Origin: Coniella vitis
Taxonomy: Eukaryota > Ascomycota > Sordariomycetes > Diaporthales > Schizoparmaceae
DNA: 64,000 nucleotides
Direction: 5' to 3'
NCBI GenBank assembly: GCA_011317545.1
Contig: WUJK01000011.1
Coordinates: 511,501-575,500, forward strand
Shown here: positions 1 to 13,173 of the stretch, piece by piece
Layout: the number at the start of each line of letters is the position of its first letter
Position numbering within the stretch: position 1 is the stretch's first letter
Translations under genes and position numbers: made by a program
Notes under the pieces: generated by a model
Told to the model about the DNA's origin: nothing
Seen by the model: the letters and a program-made list of their open reading frames with translations, nothing else
The model's database searches: none

Positions 1-777
1 TCGCAGTGGCCGTTGCGCGCGCGCACACACTCTTCTATGTACACACACACGCGGACATGCACACCACATGCGAGGACTGGACAGGGACGTTGTGGACGTT
101 TGAGATGTGGACGTTGAGGTCGAGTCGAGGCTTCGAGGACTGGACAGGTCAGGTCAGGTCAGAGCAAAGCAGGTGGCGGAATTGTCGAGAGCAGTCGCAA
201 ACGCGGATCAAGAGGACGGGCGTAGCAGGGACAATGCTAGACTACGGCGCAAGGGCCTTATTTGATTCTTTATCGACCACAAGACACGGCCGGTCGACGG
301 GGTATTTGGTACGTGATATGGCAGCCGAATTAATTATAAGTCGCTTGGCGCACATGGGCTGACGGTGGACTCGGGTAGGGCTCTGGGTGGCTTGGTGAGG
401 TTCTGGCTGCTTTGGCAGTCCAGTATCTCTTTGGCTTCTTTGTCTGGTTCCTGGCGAGGTGAAAGGATCTCACCAATCGGCAGCGGTGGTAGCAGTGGTG
501 GTGGGGTGGATGCGGGTTGCAAGGGAGCGAGGCGGACTCGAATGGGTGTTGGCTGGATTGATTTGGTGAGGTTGGAGGAAGCAAAGAGAAGAGAAGATGG
601 TGGATGGGGCTGAAGGGTCGCTTTGCTGCTAATAATAGACGGGGAGAGAAGAAAGAAGAGCCTCGGGCGTGCAGGGCAGGTGCCGCCAGCCTTTTAGACT
701 CGGGCGAGGGAACGGTGGGGACTCTGCCACGGTGCAGTTGCAGTTGCCTTACAGTTGGGTGAGGCCTGGAGAGGCTC

Positions 778-809
<32 letters not shown>

Positions 810-3800
810 CTATGGTACATAGTAGTTGCATCAGAAGGGGAAAGAGCAAGTGAACCTACTATGCACTATGTACCATGTAGACGGGCTTAGTGGAAGGGTG
901 GTGTGGAGAAGGGGGGCATCCAACCAACAGAACAGGGGCGGCTGGGGATCTTGTACTATGTACTGCATGTACCATACCTGGCAGGCCTGGGTACTTGTGA
1001 TACGTACCGGTATATCGATTCCCCCCAAGTGCATCAGCTGATGACAGAGGATCATGATTTCTAAGTGCCCAGTAAAAAACGACTACAGACAGAGATAGAT
1101 CTGATGATAACAATAGCATTTACTTAGTAAACCAATTCCAAGAAACGTGCCAATCGCGGTAGCTTGGAAAGTGTACGGTGATGTACTGCAAACCTTACAA
1201 CAGGTACGTACTGTGTTGTGTGTATGTGCCTTGCAGTACACACACTGCAATGTGCAGAAGGTATTTTTACCTGCTGGGCAGCCAGCAATTACTACAGTAC
1301 ATACTACTTACATACTAGACGGTACATAGCACAGGGCCTACAGCAGGCAGGCAGTGGGGTAAATAGGGCTCTGGGGCCTGTAATTGACCCAGTGAAAAAG
1401 ACCACCACAAAAGACTTGTCAGTTGCTCATCTCTTTCCATGTAACAGGCCCCCCTGGCCCCACCTTGGGCACGCTAAAATCTCTCGCTCATACGCTTGGC
1501 TCACCTGTGCCTGCGCACAATCATCCATCTCGCAATCTCTCTTTGTCAACGACATTTCCCCGTATGCTCCTCTTCTTCGTCTTCGAGTCCACTGGCGCCA
1601 TTCCTTATCCGGCTGTTCCGCTGACGCTACCACCATACTATGAGCCAAGCCCAGCCGTTGCTTGGCCTGTCCTCGCCGCGCCAGAAACGAGCACTATGTA
1701 CATACATACATAGTAGTAGTGGCAGCAGCAGCAGCAAGCAGCAAGCAGCAGCAGCAGCAAACGCCAACGGTGACAGCAGAAGCCGGGCTGCCATCCCACT
1801 GAGGCCAACCAACTGCCAGTGTCAATGCCAAATCACACCCCAGACGGTCCAGCTGACTAAAGTCGATCTAGAAGTATCAAAGAAAGAGCCATGGTAGATC
1901 GGCAGGAACCTCGTGGGCTTGACAGGCCGCCACAGCACATGATACAAGCTGGCTGTGGCTGGACTGGGCTGTGGTTATTGAAGCCATTCCCAAGCCATGT
2001 GCTTCTAACATCCGAGTTCCACGCCTCTCCATTCGATTCGCCAACATGTTGGCACAAGAGCGACAGAAAAAGGCGGTAGACGAGCAACAAGATAGAGGAA
2101 AATGGTGACCAGCTTTGCGTTGCGTTCGGCGACAGCCTGACCCTGGCTGATCCCTAACGCTACTGGTCGCAAAACACGGCTTGGCATCCTGCGACTGGAG
2201 CCGCTTTGGATATCATATCTGTCGTTCATCGTCCTGTTTCAACTGTCTGGTATCTGGCTTGAAAGCTGTATCCCAGCACCGTTTGACTGACTAATAGCCG
2301 CTTGAATATGCGATGCCTGGCTTCACAGCGACAGCTCTACCAGCTATGCACCTCGAGGAAGCGTTTGTCGCGGGTAGAACTGTCATGAGTGACATGTCGG
2401 CCCTTGGGCTGACCCTTTTGTTGCCTGAAAGCTAGGACAATCGAGACAGCAGCCTGCTTCTAGGTCGCCGCCGATGCATAAGACTCGACAGCACCTTGTC
2501 AAGCTGCGCGGTTCACTCTGTACGGACTACACAGTACAGTACTGACGATGCTACTAATAACCAGTTGGGGCCGTGGGATGCCCACCTGCCCGCCAGAACA
2601 GATCTCTGCAATCTGGATTACGCGACTGAGGAGATGGTCCGGGTCACTCAATCGGGGAATTGGGCCGAGACGAATCATTGAACCAACCGAACCCATGACC
2701 GGATCGACCTTGCCATTCTGCCTCAAGACAACGCCACAACTGCGGTCCAGAAGAAATCCAGACAGGAGCCGTCATGATCGAAAAGCCCGTGTGCTTGGGT
2801 CCACAGACATGCGACGTAGCGCATTGCGAAGACAGCCGCAACTTTGGAAGCCAGCAGCGCCAGTACTGTCACAATCGCAATCGTCAAAGACCCTGGCCAT
2901 CCCCACTTGTTGCTTGCATGCGAAGCTGCACCTGCAAAAGCCTGCTGTGCATCACAGCGGGGCAGATGAAGCTGCGAGTCCGGTACTAGTAAATGTACTG
3001 CGTACGGGCGGTTAATCTATTTTTATCCCTTGCGTCTTTATGTACCATGCCTCGTGCGCCGGCTCCATTTCCCGCAACCTTGACGTCGACCTTCTTGACC
3101 ACCATGAATAAGAATCGCATTCGGGAGTTCCAGCAAGAAACCCCGTCATCCCTTACCGGGCGAAGACGGGACTGTGGCTGCATAATAACACCAATTCAAC
3201 CCAAAGGTGCTTCACATGCGGATGAAGAACCTGGGGTCGTGTGGCAGGCCTGGCTTCTACTACATCGTACTACATAGTATGTAAGTATACCATGCAGTCG
3301 GCCTTGTCGTGCCTTGCATGAGCACAGAGCATACATACTCCATTCCGGGTGGAGATCTCTGGACATCACCAACAAGACTCAAAAGTTTCGTGCGCTATTG
3401 AGACCTGCCTGCGCTATATCCCATCCACCACCCGCTCCAGCCATTGTGGCAGCTCACTTGTTACCGGCGCGCTTGCTGGCAACCCCGCGGAACAGTTGGA
3501 TCGTTGCAGGCACTGGAAGTAAGCCTAGGAAGGCTGCCCAACCAAGGTATGTGATTGGGGGTCAATGAGCCGTCAACCTTCTTCACCCATGTCACGAGCG
3601 CTCAATAGACAGCCGAGAGGAAGTCCTGGCTTGGCAGATCAAGGTGACTTTGGGCTCCACCTCGCCACGCGTCGGCTCGTCAGCTATGCGTACCTGGTGC
3701 GACTGGACGATCTACCACGCCGTCGGCTCAACGAGCAACAAACGGCTGCAAAAATGCCCCGCGATGGACCGATTACACTACACTCGATGAAGGGGCCAGT

Positions 3801-6372
3801 TCGACCCAGGCATACCAATGGAGCCGCTGATCCGGACTCAAAGGTACCGAAAGGATCTAGGATTGGATGCATGGTCGAGCGGCTTTCATCCTTCCCTATG
3901 TGCAAGCTAACCATGGACATTCTCGGTCGCTGCACGCCACGGAAGATAGTGCCTTCGTGCCTGGCAAAAAGCGGGCAGCTGTGGCGGTAGTCGCCTTCAA
4001 GTCCTGCTGGTTAGTAGAGAGCGTTATGGGTCGGTCGCGAAACGGTCTAGCTGAAGTTGAAGTGTGCTCCTCACTTCGCCGCTTGAGTACAGGTTGTTTC
4101 ATGCTGATCGCCTTTTTGGTGGCTACCTCGCCAGCAAGTCAACGGTTTTCTGTGCGAAGACGGATGGCCCATACTCGCCCTGCAGTGCAGCCCAAGAAGC
4201 CCACTGACAGGCGAGATGGATCACCGACCAACAAGCGCCGGCAAGTCAACTCCAATAGTGCACTTGCTGACAACTACTCAGACTGTTGATGACGGCCTCG
4301 TTTACAGGCAGCGACCGGGGTGGTAGACGCTGAGTGATACAGGGCCGCAAAGCTTCCGCCAAAGGCATTCCTGAGGCACTTTCTTGTGCGAGCTGTACTA
4401 TGTAATGGCAACCTTCATCCCATCGGCCCGGTCACATCAAGCCACTCACTCGCTGTAAGTGGCACAAGATGCAATCCTGCCTCGGCCAATGCCTGGGTTG
4501 TGGTAAACCCTCCCCTTCCCCCCTGGACTGATCTCACCACCTGGCCCACACATGACGGACCTCGCAGGATCCAGTCAGCTTCCATTGGGCAGCGTAGTTT
4601 GCGACTTGAAGCTCCGTCTAGCTCCTGCCGCCCCATTACACAAGTCTCACAGGCACAGGCACGGGGCTCACTAATATTTGGGAATTATCGTTTGTCTCTT
4701 CTCACGCCCCCTCTCTTACTTTTCGCCACTTCCCCTCCCTTGCTCACCTACCACATCATCTGGGACCTGCGCTTGACTTGGCAAATCAGACTGCTCCGCC
4801 ACCCACACATCTCTTGCCTCTTGGGCCGTGAATGACTCAAAACGTAGTGTAAACATCCCATGGTACTCTGCGGACCTCTTTGACGCCCCAAACGCCATAG
4901 ACGCGGCGCAGATCTATGCACGGCTATGCATATGGTTGCTACTATGTATACCATGCATCTTATCAGGTTACATGGGCTGGTTTCTAAAGATAGTGGCAAG
5001 ATGCAGAACGATAGATCGGAGTCAACCAAATCAGCAAGGCCACTTGTACCCGACTACTCCACAGTCTCGAGTACACAACTACCAGTACTACGAAGCATAT
5101 ATACAGGGCGATGCAATTGGTCCCATGACAGCTGTGTGAAGAACAATCTGCAAGGGCTGCCTAGTGCCAGCGTCTCTTTGTATCATTTATCAGGCAAATT
5201 TCAAGGATTTGCATCGTTTACTCCATACAGGGCTCTCTTTCGTCCTGTCATCCATCCTTTTGCAAATACACTATTGCATGCTGCATGGAGCAGCATGGCC
5301 AGGCTTGGGGTCAATTCACTCACTCGGTCTGGGTCACAGTCACATTGGTTTAGTGTCACAGTTACAGTCACTGCCACCGTTACTATCGCTGCGACAGCGA
5401 CCGCAACTGCAAGAAGAATAAGAAGGGAGAAAACAAAAGGAGAAGCAAGTCCAATGTGACCCTCAGGATACCGGCACGCTGGGACAAGAGCCACCTTTCT
5501 CACTGAGGAAAATACGATGGTACAGCAAGTATTGGGTATTTACAATGTAACAGTGGTACAGTTTTTAATTGCTATTCTTGGCTTTGTCAATGTCACTTGT
5601 TTGTGTTTTGGGACTTGTGTTCTCTCTCTCTCTCTCTCTTGATTTGCATCCCATCGTCCATCGTTCACCACCCACGCAAAGCCATCCCATCTTTGCGCCC
5701 CAACATCTGTTTACACCGCTGGCCTACATAGTACAGCATTGTATATCTGCATCTTTCTCACATGCTGACCAACAGAAAGGGCGCGCCACCGGGTCGCAGG
5801 GTCGCCATATGGGGCTACCAAGCGGAGTGGACTGATCTTCTTCTTCTGCTGCTGCTGCTTGTTGCCTGCCTAAACCCTGTCTTTTGGGGAGGGGGGCCTA
5901 TCTGGTTTATGCAAGGAATTTGGATGGGCTGGGGAAGCTTATGCTGTTTTATCTACATTTATACATACACTTTGAAAGGTACACATAGCACTAGCACTCA
6001 GAACTGGAAATCCCATTTTATCGTTCCATCTTCGATCCCCATCCTGCTCTTCCATTACAAAATACCAGTCTGGTTTCGTCACACAACAATCCCTTTCTTG
6101 ATGCCTCGGTCTGCATCTACATACCCGCGTCACTCAAGACATCACTCAATACACACGGAAACAAAAGATTGGGGGATATACTGTGATGGGTATTTTATCT
6201 CTCGCTTCCTGCTGATCTGCCTGACTATGCATGTGTTGCCAGTCTACAACCCATCCCACGCTCAACCCGGACGTCAAACCAAAAACCAAAACCAAAACCC
6301 ATAGCCCATAACCGTCACCCTCCCAGCTCACCCACTAAAACGAGCGCAATCCACAACGCCGCCGCAGTCAGA
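1..6372. other. Long gene-poor left flank
   Basis: No reading frame in these 6.3 kb resembles a protein family I know, and none shows a convincing chain of exons. It holds (CAG)9 at 781-807, a second CAG-rich tract at about 1722-1760, a CT tract near 5621-5640 and many half sites of a TACTATGTA/TACATAGTA palindrome. A CT-rich stretch on the minus strand near 330-780 resembles the leader of a gene lying left of the window, but this is inference. The last part (6.2-6.37 kb) is the 3' flank of TAF1. Confidence 0.5.
781..807 (+). repeat. (CAG)9 microsatellite
   Basis: Nine perfect CAG units followed directly by CAC and the motif TATGGTACATAGTA. It is not inside any supported reading frame, so it is a simple repeat in intergenic DNA. 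Confidence 0.9.
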
Positions 6373-9300
6373 TCAAACCTCGCCATAGGAGCCAGTGGTG
6401 TCTTCACCGGCTGGCTTGTTGCCCATGGATCCATTGAGCACTGGGCACAACCTGCAAGTTTGGTTTTGTCAGTAATTACAAGATCTAAATGCTTCAATAT
6501 CAGAAAACCAAAAACTCACTTCTTGTTTGTCTTGATATGGCCCACCATGCCACAGTTTGCACACTTGCGCGTCGTACCTCCCTTTTCAATCGACGGCTCT
6601 GCGCCAGGTGACATGGCCGAGAAAGAAGACTCGCCGCCTTGCGGTGGACCCATCGAGATGCGGCCGCCGCCCTTCTGCTTCTCGCGTTGTTGTCGGCGCT
6701 CCCGGTTCTTCTTTAGACGTTCTTCCTCCTTGGAGATCCTGTAGAATCCGCGTTAGTTGTTGTTGCTGCGTACAGCACCTTTCTTTTGTATAGTTTGTAG
6801 TAGCAAGTTTTAGTTAGCAAATATAAGACATACTTGAGCAAAACGATCCGGTCATGTTCTTCGTCACCGGTAAAGCCAGCAAAGATACTTAAAAAAAAAG
6901 GTGTCGTGTTAGTATTGTCCACAGTCATCACGGCATTTTCGAGCTTAGCACAGTTACACGATACTTACTCGACTTCAGCCTCCTGAATAGCATTCCTCCG
7001 TGCCGTGTACTCTTTGATGACGCCAGGATCATCAATAATCTCCTCAACCTCCCTCTCGCTACCATCCGGGTTCTTGTACGTCCGTACAATCCGTAGCTTG
7101 CGCTTGGCCGCACGGGCCGCACTGGTAGCACTGCGACTAATCTGGCTAACACCTTCATCAAAACGCGGCGTCGCACCGACTCCATTGACATGCGATTGGA
7201 AAGAGCCATTGGCAGGATTGGCATACAGTCGCTCGTCCTCGTCCTCCTGCGGTACCACATCGGCGTCATCGTGGATCTGCTCATCACTCAGCGTCGCTTT
7301 TTGCTTGTTCCAGATATCGGCAATGACTTCGGCGTACGCATCGTTTTGCTTCTTGACATTATACGAGTGCCCGCCGTTAGCCTTCTTTTCACGCTCGAGC
7401 GCATCCGCCGATGTCGACTGCGGGCCTTGCTCGTGGTAGACGTTGAGGAAGCCGCCCTTCATAGAGGTCTTAATGAAACTAAAGCCCAGGCCGCGTCCGG
7501 TGGGGTCACCCTCGCCACGCAGCTTGAGCATGGCTTTTCCGCTCGTGGCATCCAGGAATGCCTTGGTTGTCTTCCAGGGCGAGAGCTGGACGGCAATGTT
7601 CTCGGTTGCGGCGTTTCCATCATCGTCGTCCTTGTCCAAGTCGGCTTGGTCAATAGCAAAACCGGCCTTTTCAACTTCGTACGCGCCGACCTGCATTGCA
7701 TCCATAAGGCAAACGTCTTCAGGCTGGACCATCGAATTGATGGAGTCGGGATCCATGAGCTTCTCACCCTCACGTAGGCTCCACGTGCGGGCATCCTTGT
7801 CGTATTGCAAGAACTCTCTGAGCTTCTGACGATTCTGTGCTATATTGGAGTCGGCAATATGCGTTGTGATGTCCTCAAGGGACAGGAAGCCTTGCTTGGT
7901 GATAAAACGATATGCCAGCATCTTCATGCGGTTTTTGCTCGTGTTTGTGACCTTGCGTGAGTGTGGACCGGGAACCTCAACGGAGGGAAAGTTCTGTCCA
8001 ACAACGTAGATGTGATCAATGCTTCGCATGTAGTACTTGCTCTCATTATCGTCTGTTATGCGACCAATGATGAAATCCGTCTTTCGGGCTTGATGCTTGA
8101 ATATGGGCGCGCGATACATGTGGTTCCACAGCGTAGGAACTGTGTCTCCTTTGTGGACATCGCCAAAGTTTGCAAACGGGGACCTGTCTTCAGGCAAGAG
8201 GATTTTGAGCTCACCAAGCGCAGGCTTGTCGTCCGGTTTGTCGTCGGGATCATTTTTGACGCGGTAGTAATTGACAATCTTGCTCCCCATGCCAAAGTTG
8301 GACAAGACGGTTGGGATTTCTTCGCAGTACTCGAACAAGACGGCAGTTGAATTGTCGTTGAGACTGAGATCTCTCGAGGCCTTGTAGACATCGCTGACGC
8401 GAGCAGACTTGAAGTCCTTGCGTCTGTGGTGCCTGGGCTTGGCCCAGTTCAGCTTGACGCCAATCTGGCGACGTACACGCAGACTTGGGCGATGGTAATT
8501 GAAAGGATTTGGATCCGGAAGCTTGACCATGTAGTATGGGTAGAGCAGTTTGCGAGCAGGCACACTGTGCTCAACTTGCACACCACCCAGCGTCGCTCTG
8601 ACCTTGTCTCTGACATTTTCTTTCAAAGCCTCGTATGCATCGTCATTTGATATATCGAAGCGCGCTTTGATATCTGAAGCTATTTTTCCATCGGCCATGC
8701 GCACCATCTTCTGGGTAGGCTTTTGGCGTTTGCTTGGTCGCTCGACCTCGTTGTTGTCGATAAGAAGGTACGGGTCGTTGAGGTCGAGGCGCACCCGCAT
8801 GGCGCTGCGGGCTGTTGCCTCTTCAAAGTCATCAAATGACGGGGCACTGAACCATGAAATCTCGGGTAGACCTTTGGCATGTGAGATCTTGCGACGTTTG
8901 GGTTTGGGAGGTGCCAATCCCATGTCGATATACCACTGGTCATCTTCGTCGTCAAGCACAGGTGACGCGTGGCGCATCGGAGGAGTAGGTGGATCGATAA
9001 TGTCGTCCCAGTCCTCGCAGACCGTCTCGATGTCCCTGAGCGTGAAACCGCCTATAAGTTCCTGATCCGACTCAAAGTCATCCTTGGGAAAGATTTCAAG
9101 CTCGTCCTCATTGATGGGCTCAGGCTTGAGCAGTGATACGAGTCCGTCTCTCTCTGCGGCCTGTATCTTCTCGAGGGTGGTAGCAGAGGCTGGACCTGGT
9201 TTCATGAATGACTTCTCCTGGCCCACATCGACCTCAAGGCTCAGCTTGGTAGGGACAAGAGGCCTAGGGTTTTTGCTAGGCTTCTTGTCCACCCAGTTGG

Positions 9301-9898
9301 CCTTCCGTGGGGGAAACAATTCGTTGAAGTTGAGAATCTTGCCCCTCTCAAAATCGGGATAGGTCTGCTTGAGCAACTCAAGAACGTTTTCGGGGGCGGA
9401 AGGAATGTTGGGGTCCTGATTAGCCATGGGATAACTCGGCTCCGGGTCGAAATTCAAACGCCGCAAGTCGGCCAGATCATCGCCTCCGCCCATCTCGACG
9501 TCCTGCTGGTCGGTCTCATCGACAATGGCAGCGCCAGGCGACATGGCAGGCTCACCCTGCATGGGAGAAGACTCGCGCTCGCCAAAGAGGTCATCATCAA
9601 TGTCGTTACTGGTGCCGCCATCGCTGGTGAGAGCAGGTGGCTGCTCGGAGCTACCGTTTGCGCCAGCTTCCTCCTCTTCGGGCAATTCATCATCGCTAAA
9701 ATCTTCAAAGTCCTCTGCGTCATCGGCCTTGCCTGACTGGTCGATGGGCCCTTCGAGATTGATTTCGGGTGCGTGGGTCGGGTCGGCAAACAAGCCCTGG
9801 ATGGCATCATCGTCCTGCTGTTGTTGAGTTGCCCAGTCCATCTCCTCATCAGGTGGCGGCGAGCGATTCTCGCGCGGGGTATCTTCGTCGGTCGCCAT
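6373..9898 (-). CDS. TAF1: TFIID subunit 1 (TAF1)
   Basis: Largest TFIID subunit: the scaffold that binds TBP and core-promoter DNA for RNA polymerase II in the nucleus. Model: exons 9898-6969, 6887-6834, 6738-6520 and 6451-6373, all with GT-AG introns and CTAAC/CTGAC-like branch sites; 1093 aa. The start chosen is the ATG at 9898 (MATDED); the frame is open further upstream but has no ATG. The N-terminus is acidic (TBP-binding-like, residues about 1-130). The conserved central TAF1 domain (DUF3591) runs from about residue 365 (RLDLNDPYLLID) to about 855. The C-terminus has the basic stretch EEERLKKNRERRQQREKQK and a zinc knuckle (CANCGMVGH...C). No bromodomain is present, as usual in fungi. 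Divergent from the D-serine dehydratase-like gene. Confidence 0.95.
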
Positions 9899-11253
9899 CG
9901 CGTTCGGTCTATGTCGTGGGTCGCTCTCAAAGTAGCGTTTCGATGTAAGGTTGAGCAGATGCGTGTTCCTGCTGTCGAGAGGCGGGTTGCTGGGGGAGTA
10001 TTTCAGCCGCCCTGTCACCCGCCAAAGCCGCCTCACGCAAACCTTCTCCTGTCCTGCTTCTGCTTCCTACCAGTTAGCCCAGCGACGTCGCGCCGATCGC
10101 AAAGGTGTCAGGTCAGGTCATGACAATGGGGTCGAGAATCGCGCGGGTTGCGGGTTCGATGGGAGCGGCTTTCGGATCGCGTGGGGTGGTTTCTGGCTGC
10201 GGAGTCGGGTGCCGGCGCAGGACCATGCGGGGTCGCGACAAGGAGCGCGAAGCAGCCAGAAGTCGGTCAGACAGTGGCGGATGCAGTTGCAGAGGGTATT
10301 TGCACTGATACAGTGAGCCTGCGAAGCGCGCAGTTGAATGCGGGAGATTGGTGGTGAGATTTGCTGAGAAGCAAGTGTGCTGGTGACGGTCGAGGTGCGT
10401 TCAACCAGGAGCAGCAACACGCGAGGCGGCTCAACTTCCCAAGAAGGCGTCTGGGGGCGGTACGAACCAGGCTTGTTGTGTACCAATTGGGAAAGGAGTG
10501 GAGCTATTTGCGGGGGCCGTGCTCTCTGTTTGGCTGCCGCCGGCAGGTAGTCCAAGCCCTTGTACTATGTACATAGTAGCCATTCCGCCGTCAAGTTCTG
10601 GGGTCCCAGCAGCAAGCGACGACCTGTGTTTTACAGAGGAAAAATGATTTCCAGCTTGCTCACTTATGCTGTTTGCTCAGTCTATCAGCCAAGCATAGGA
10701 GTTAGCGCTCATATTAGGCAAATCTGAAGCTGTTGGAATGCACCTCCATTTCGATCTTCCTCTTATCGCCGCTGTCGCATCCTTGAACGCGGGAGCGTAA
10801 ATAACTTCGTTCATCAAGACGACTTTGGCCTGAAGTATGAGTCGTGATACTCGTACCATTCGGTATGCAAAACCGACAGTAGGAACAAAGTCATTGGTAA
10901 ACTGTCGTAAATAGTGCGGACTTGTGATCGCCCGTATCAGGCTCGCGCCTTCTTATCACGCCAGGTGGGGAAACGTGTCTGCAAAGAGAACGACATCGGA
11001 CCGGTCCCGATCAGGCAACTTATATAATGCAAATATACTGCCAGACTGGCTACCCTACCTAGTTAGATACTACCTAATTAGATTGGAAGGAGTAGTTTCT
11101 TTCGGCGGTCGAACCTCAGCTCTCACAGATACGAAAGGTTTGCTATTTCTTCTACAGGTTGTCCGTCACTGGTGCTGCATCATCTGCTTGTGGAAAAATA
11201 ACTCACCACTTCATAGACTACCCATCAGACCACTGGCAGCTCTCCATCGAACA
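9899..11253. promoter_or_regulatory. Divergent TAF1 / PLP-enzyme intergenic region
   Basis: 1355 bp between two start codons pointing apart, so it must carry both promoters. It contains a perfect 16-bp palindrome at 10563-10578. The A+T-rich stretch around 11020-11090 lies close to the right-hand gene. No gene is seen. Confidence 0.6.
10563..10578. repeat. Perfect palindrome TACTATGTACATAGTA
   Basis: The sequence equals its own reverse complement over 16 bp. It is the most complete copy of a motif whose 9-bp halves (TACTATGTA or TACATAGTA) recur in at least a dozen other intergenic places in this window. Confidence 0.9.
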
Positions 11254-12825
11254 ATGGCTTCCACAACTTCCAAGTCCTCCAGGCACCAATTTGTGGGCAA
11301 GACGCTATACGATGTTCCCACGCCGAGCGTCGTGCTAGACCTGGCTAAGCTCGAGGCCAATTGCGAGCAAATGCTTGATGCTGCCCGCAGGAATGGCCTC
11401 GGCTGGCGCGCACATATCAAGACTCACAAGGTGAGTGCAAGGTCATTTCGATCTTCAATGGTCATATGAGTAGTCACCATTAACCGCCGATAGACAACTG
11501 AGCTCACGAGGCTCCAAGTCGGCTCAGATCTGGACACGCCAGCCAACATCATTGTCTCAACCATCCTCGAGGCAGAAAGGATTGCGCCGTTGCTGTTAGA
11601 ATTCAAGAGCCAAGGCCGCCAAGCCAACGTGAGTAGCTTACAATATGATATCTCATCCCCAATCCCAAGTTCTTCAGACTCACATTCGACACAGGTCCTC
11701 CTTGCTTTCCCTATCTACCCTTCCGCCATACCCCGCCTGGCCGCTCTGTCCGCCACGCTCGGACCAAACAGCCTCTCCCTTATGCTCGACCACCCGGAGC
11801 AGGTTCCTCTCCTCTCGAAATTTGCCACGCACCCGCCGCGAATCTTTATTAAAATCGACGTCGACACCCACCGTGCAGGCGTCATCCGCGGCACCTCCAC
11901 CTATGACGCCCTTCTCAGGGACGTCCTCGCCGCCGAACGCGCAGGTTCATGCACCTTGCACGGTCTATACGCCCACGCAGGACATTCCTACTATACGCGC
12001 GCCGATTGGGCGGCCCTTGTGTACCTCACGGCTGAGTTCACCACATTACGCGATGCCGCAGCTGATGTACGCGCCCTGATTGGCGAAAACGTGAAGGGCA
12101 GCATTGCTCCCCACCCACTCGTCCTCTCCGTGGGAGCCACTCCAACCGCAACATCGCTCCAGCACCCAGACATCACACCCAGCAACATCCTTCCATCGTC
12201 CAAGGTAACAAGAGACGGCAGCGATGACAACAGCACGGTGCAAGCCCAGGTATCAGCTCTCTCGCAGCTCCTCGCAGAGCTCAAAGCCGATGGACTCTCC
12301 CTCGAAGTCCATGCAGGCGTCTACCCCACCCTTGACCTTCAACAACTCGCTACGCACGCCCGCGACGGCCGCCTTCTCTCCAGTTCCTCCATCGCCGTTA
12401 GTGTACTCGCAGACGTGGCCTCGCTATATACTAACCGCGGGGAGGCGGGCACATCCGAGGCACTCATCAACGCCGGTTCTCTCGCGCTCGGCCGCGAGCC
12501 ATGCGCGGGTGATTATAAAGGGTGGGCAATGGTGATGCCGTGGGGAGAGGCTGGGCTTGCGCAGTTGGACCCTGCGCCGAAGGACTTCCCTGCCGTGAAT
12601 GGCGGTTGGCAGGTTGGCAGGATCAGCCAAGAGCATGGAATTTTGACGTGGAAGGGAGACAAGGAGAAGGAGATCCCGCTGCGGTTTGGGCAGAGGGTGA
12701 GGGTTTGGCCGAACCACTCGTGTATTGCTGGTGCGGGATTTAATCATTATCTCGTGGTTGACAGTCGGAGAGAGGGCAAGGAGGATGAGATAGTAGATGT
12801 GTGGGAGAGATGGAATGGTTGGTAG
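11254..12825 (+). CDS. D-serine dehydratase-like PLP/zinc enzyme
   Basis: Fold-type III PLP enzyme of the eukaryotic D-serine ammonia-lyase family (yeast Dsd1 type), which converts D-serine to pyruvate and ammonia; related members act on D-threo-3-hydroxyaspartate or D-threonine. Exons 11254-11430, 11494-11628 and 11695-12825 give 480 aa. The alanine-racemase-like barrel starts with TPSVVLDLAKLEAN. The likely PLP lysine is K56 in HIKTHK. The zinc pair of this family is visible near the C-terminus as PNHSC (H445 and C447), followed by a typical YLVVD. The start ATG is preceded by ACA and matches the usual family N-terminus. Converges with ARP4. The exact substrate cannot be read from the sequence. 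Confidence 0.88.
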
Positions 12826-13173
12826 AGATTTACCCTGTGTACAATCCAAGACAACACCCAAAGAACACACGCCTCTTTGGTCATCGTCGTGGAGACACCT
12901 CCATTAACCAGAATATCTGTAATAAAAATTAACTTGAAGATTGAATTCATTTTGTTTATACAGATGCAGCCATGCCCAGCTGCCCCGAAGCGCTTCCTGC
13001 ATAACTCATCAGTGGACGGATCCCTCTTGTAACAACTCCAAACGCCTGTCTTTTTGCCTTTCCGCCTGCTGTGGTAGCGTAAGTTCTTGCGCACTTGGCG
13101 GGTTTGCTTGTCCGGTGTCATGTCGTGCATGGCGCCCAATCCTTAGAATTGATCACTCGCTTTGCCTCCAAGC
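12826..13173. other. Convergent 3' ends
   Basis: 348 bp between two converging genes, holding both 3' untranslated regions. Nothing else is recognised. Confidence 0.5.

Noticed and set aside
330..779. 149-codon minus-strand frame near the left edge
   Set aside because: Pro/His/Ser-rich translation of CT-rich DNA; more likely a leader or promoter of a gene outside the window.
5762..6304. 180-codon frame next to the TAF1 end
   Set aside because: Low-complexity Leu and Tyr/Ile runs, no family resemblance, and it runs into the TAF1 3' flank.
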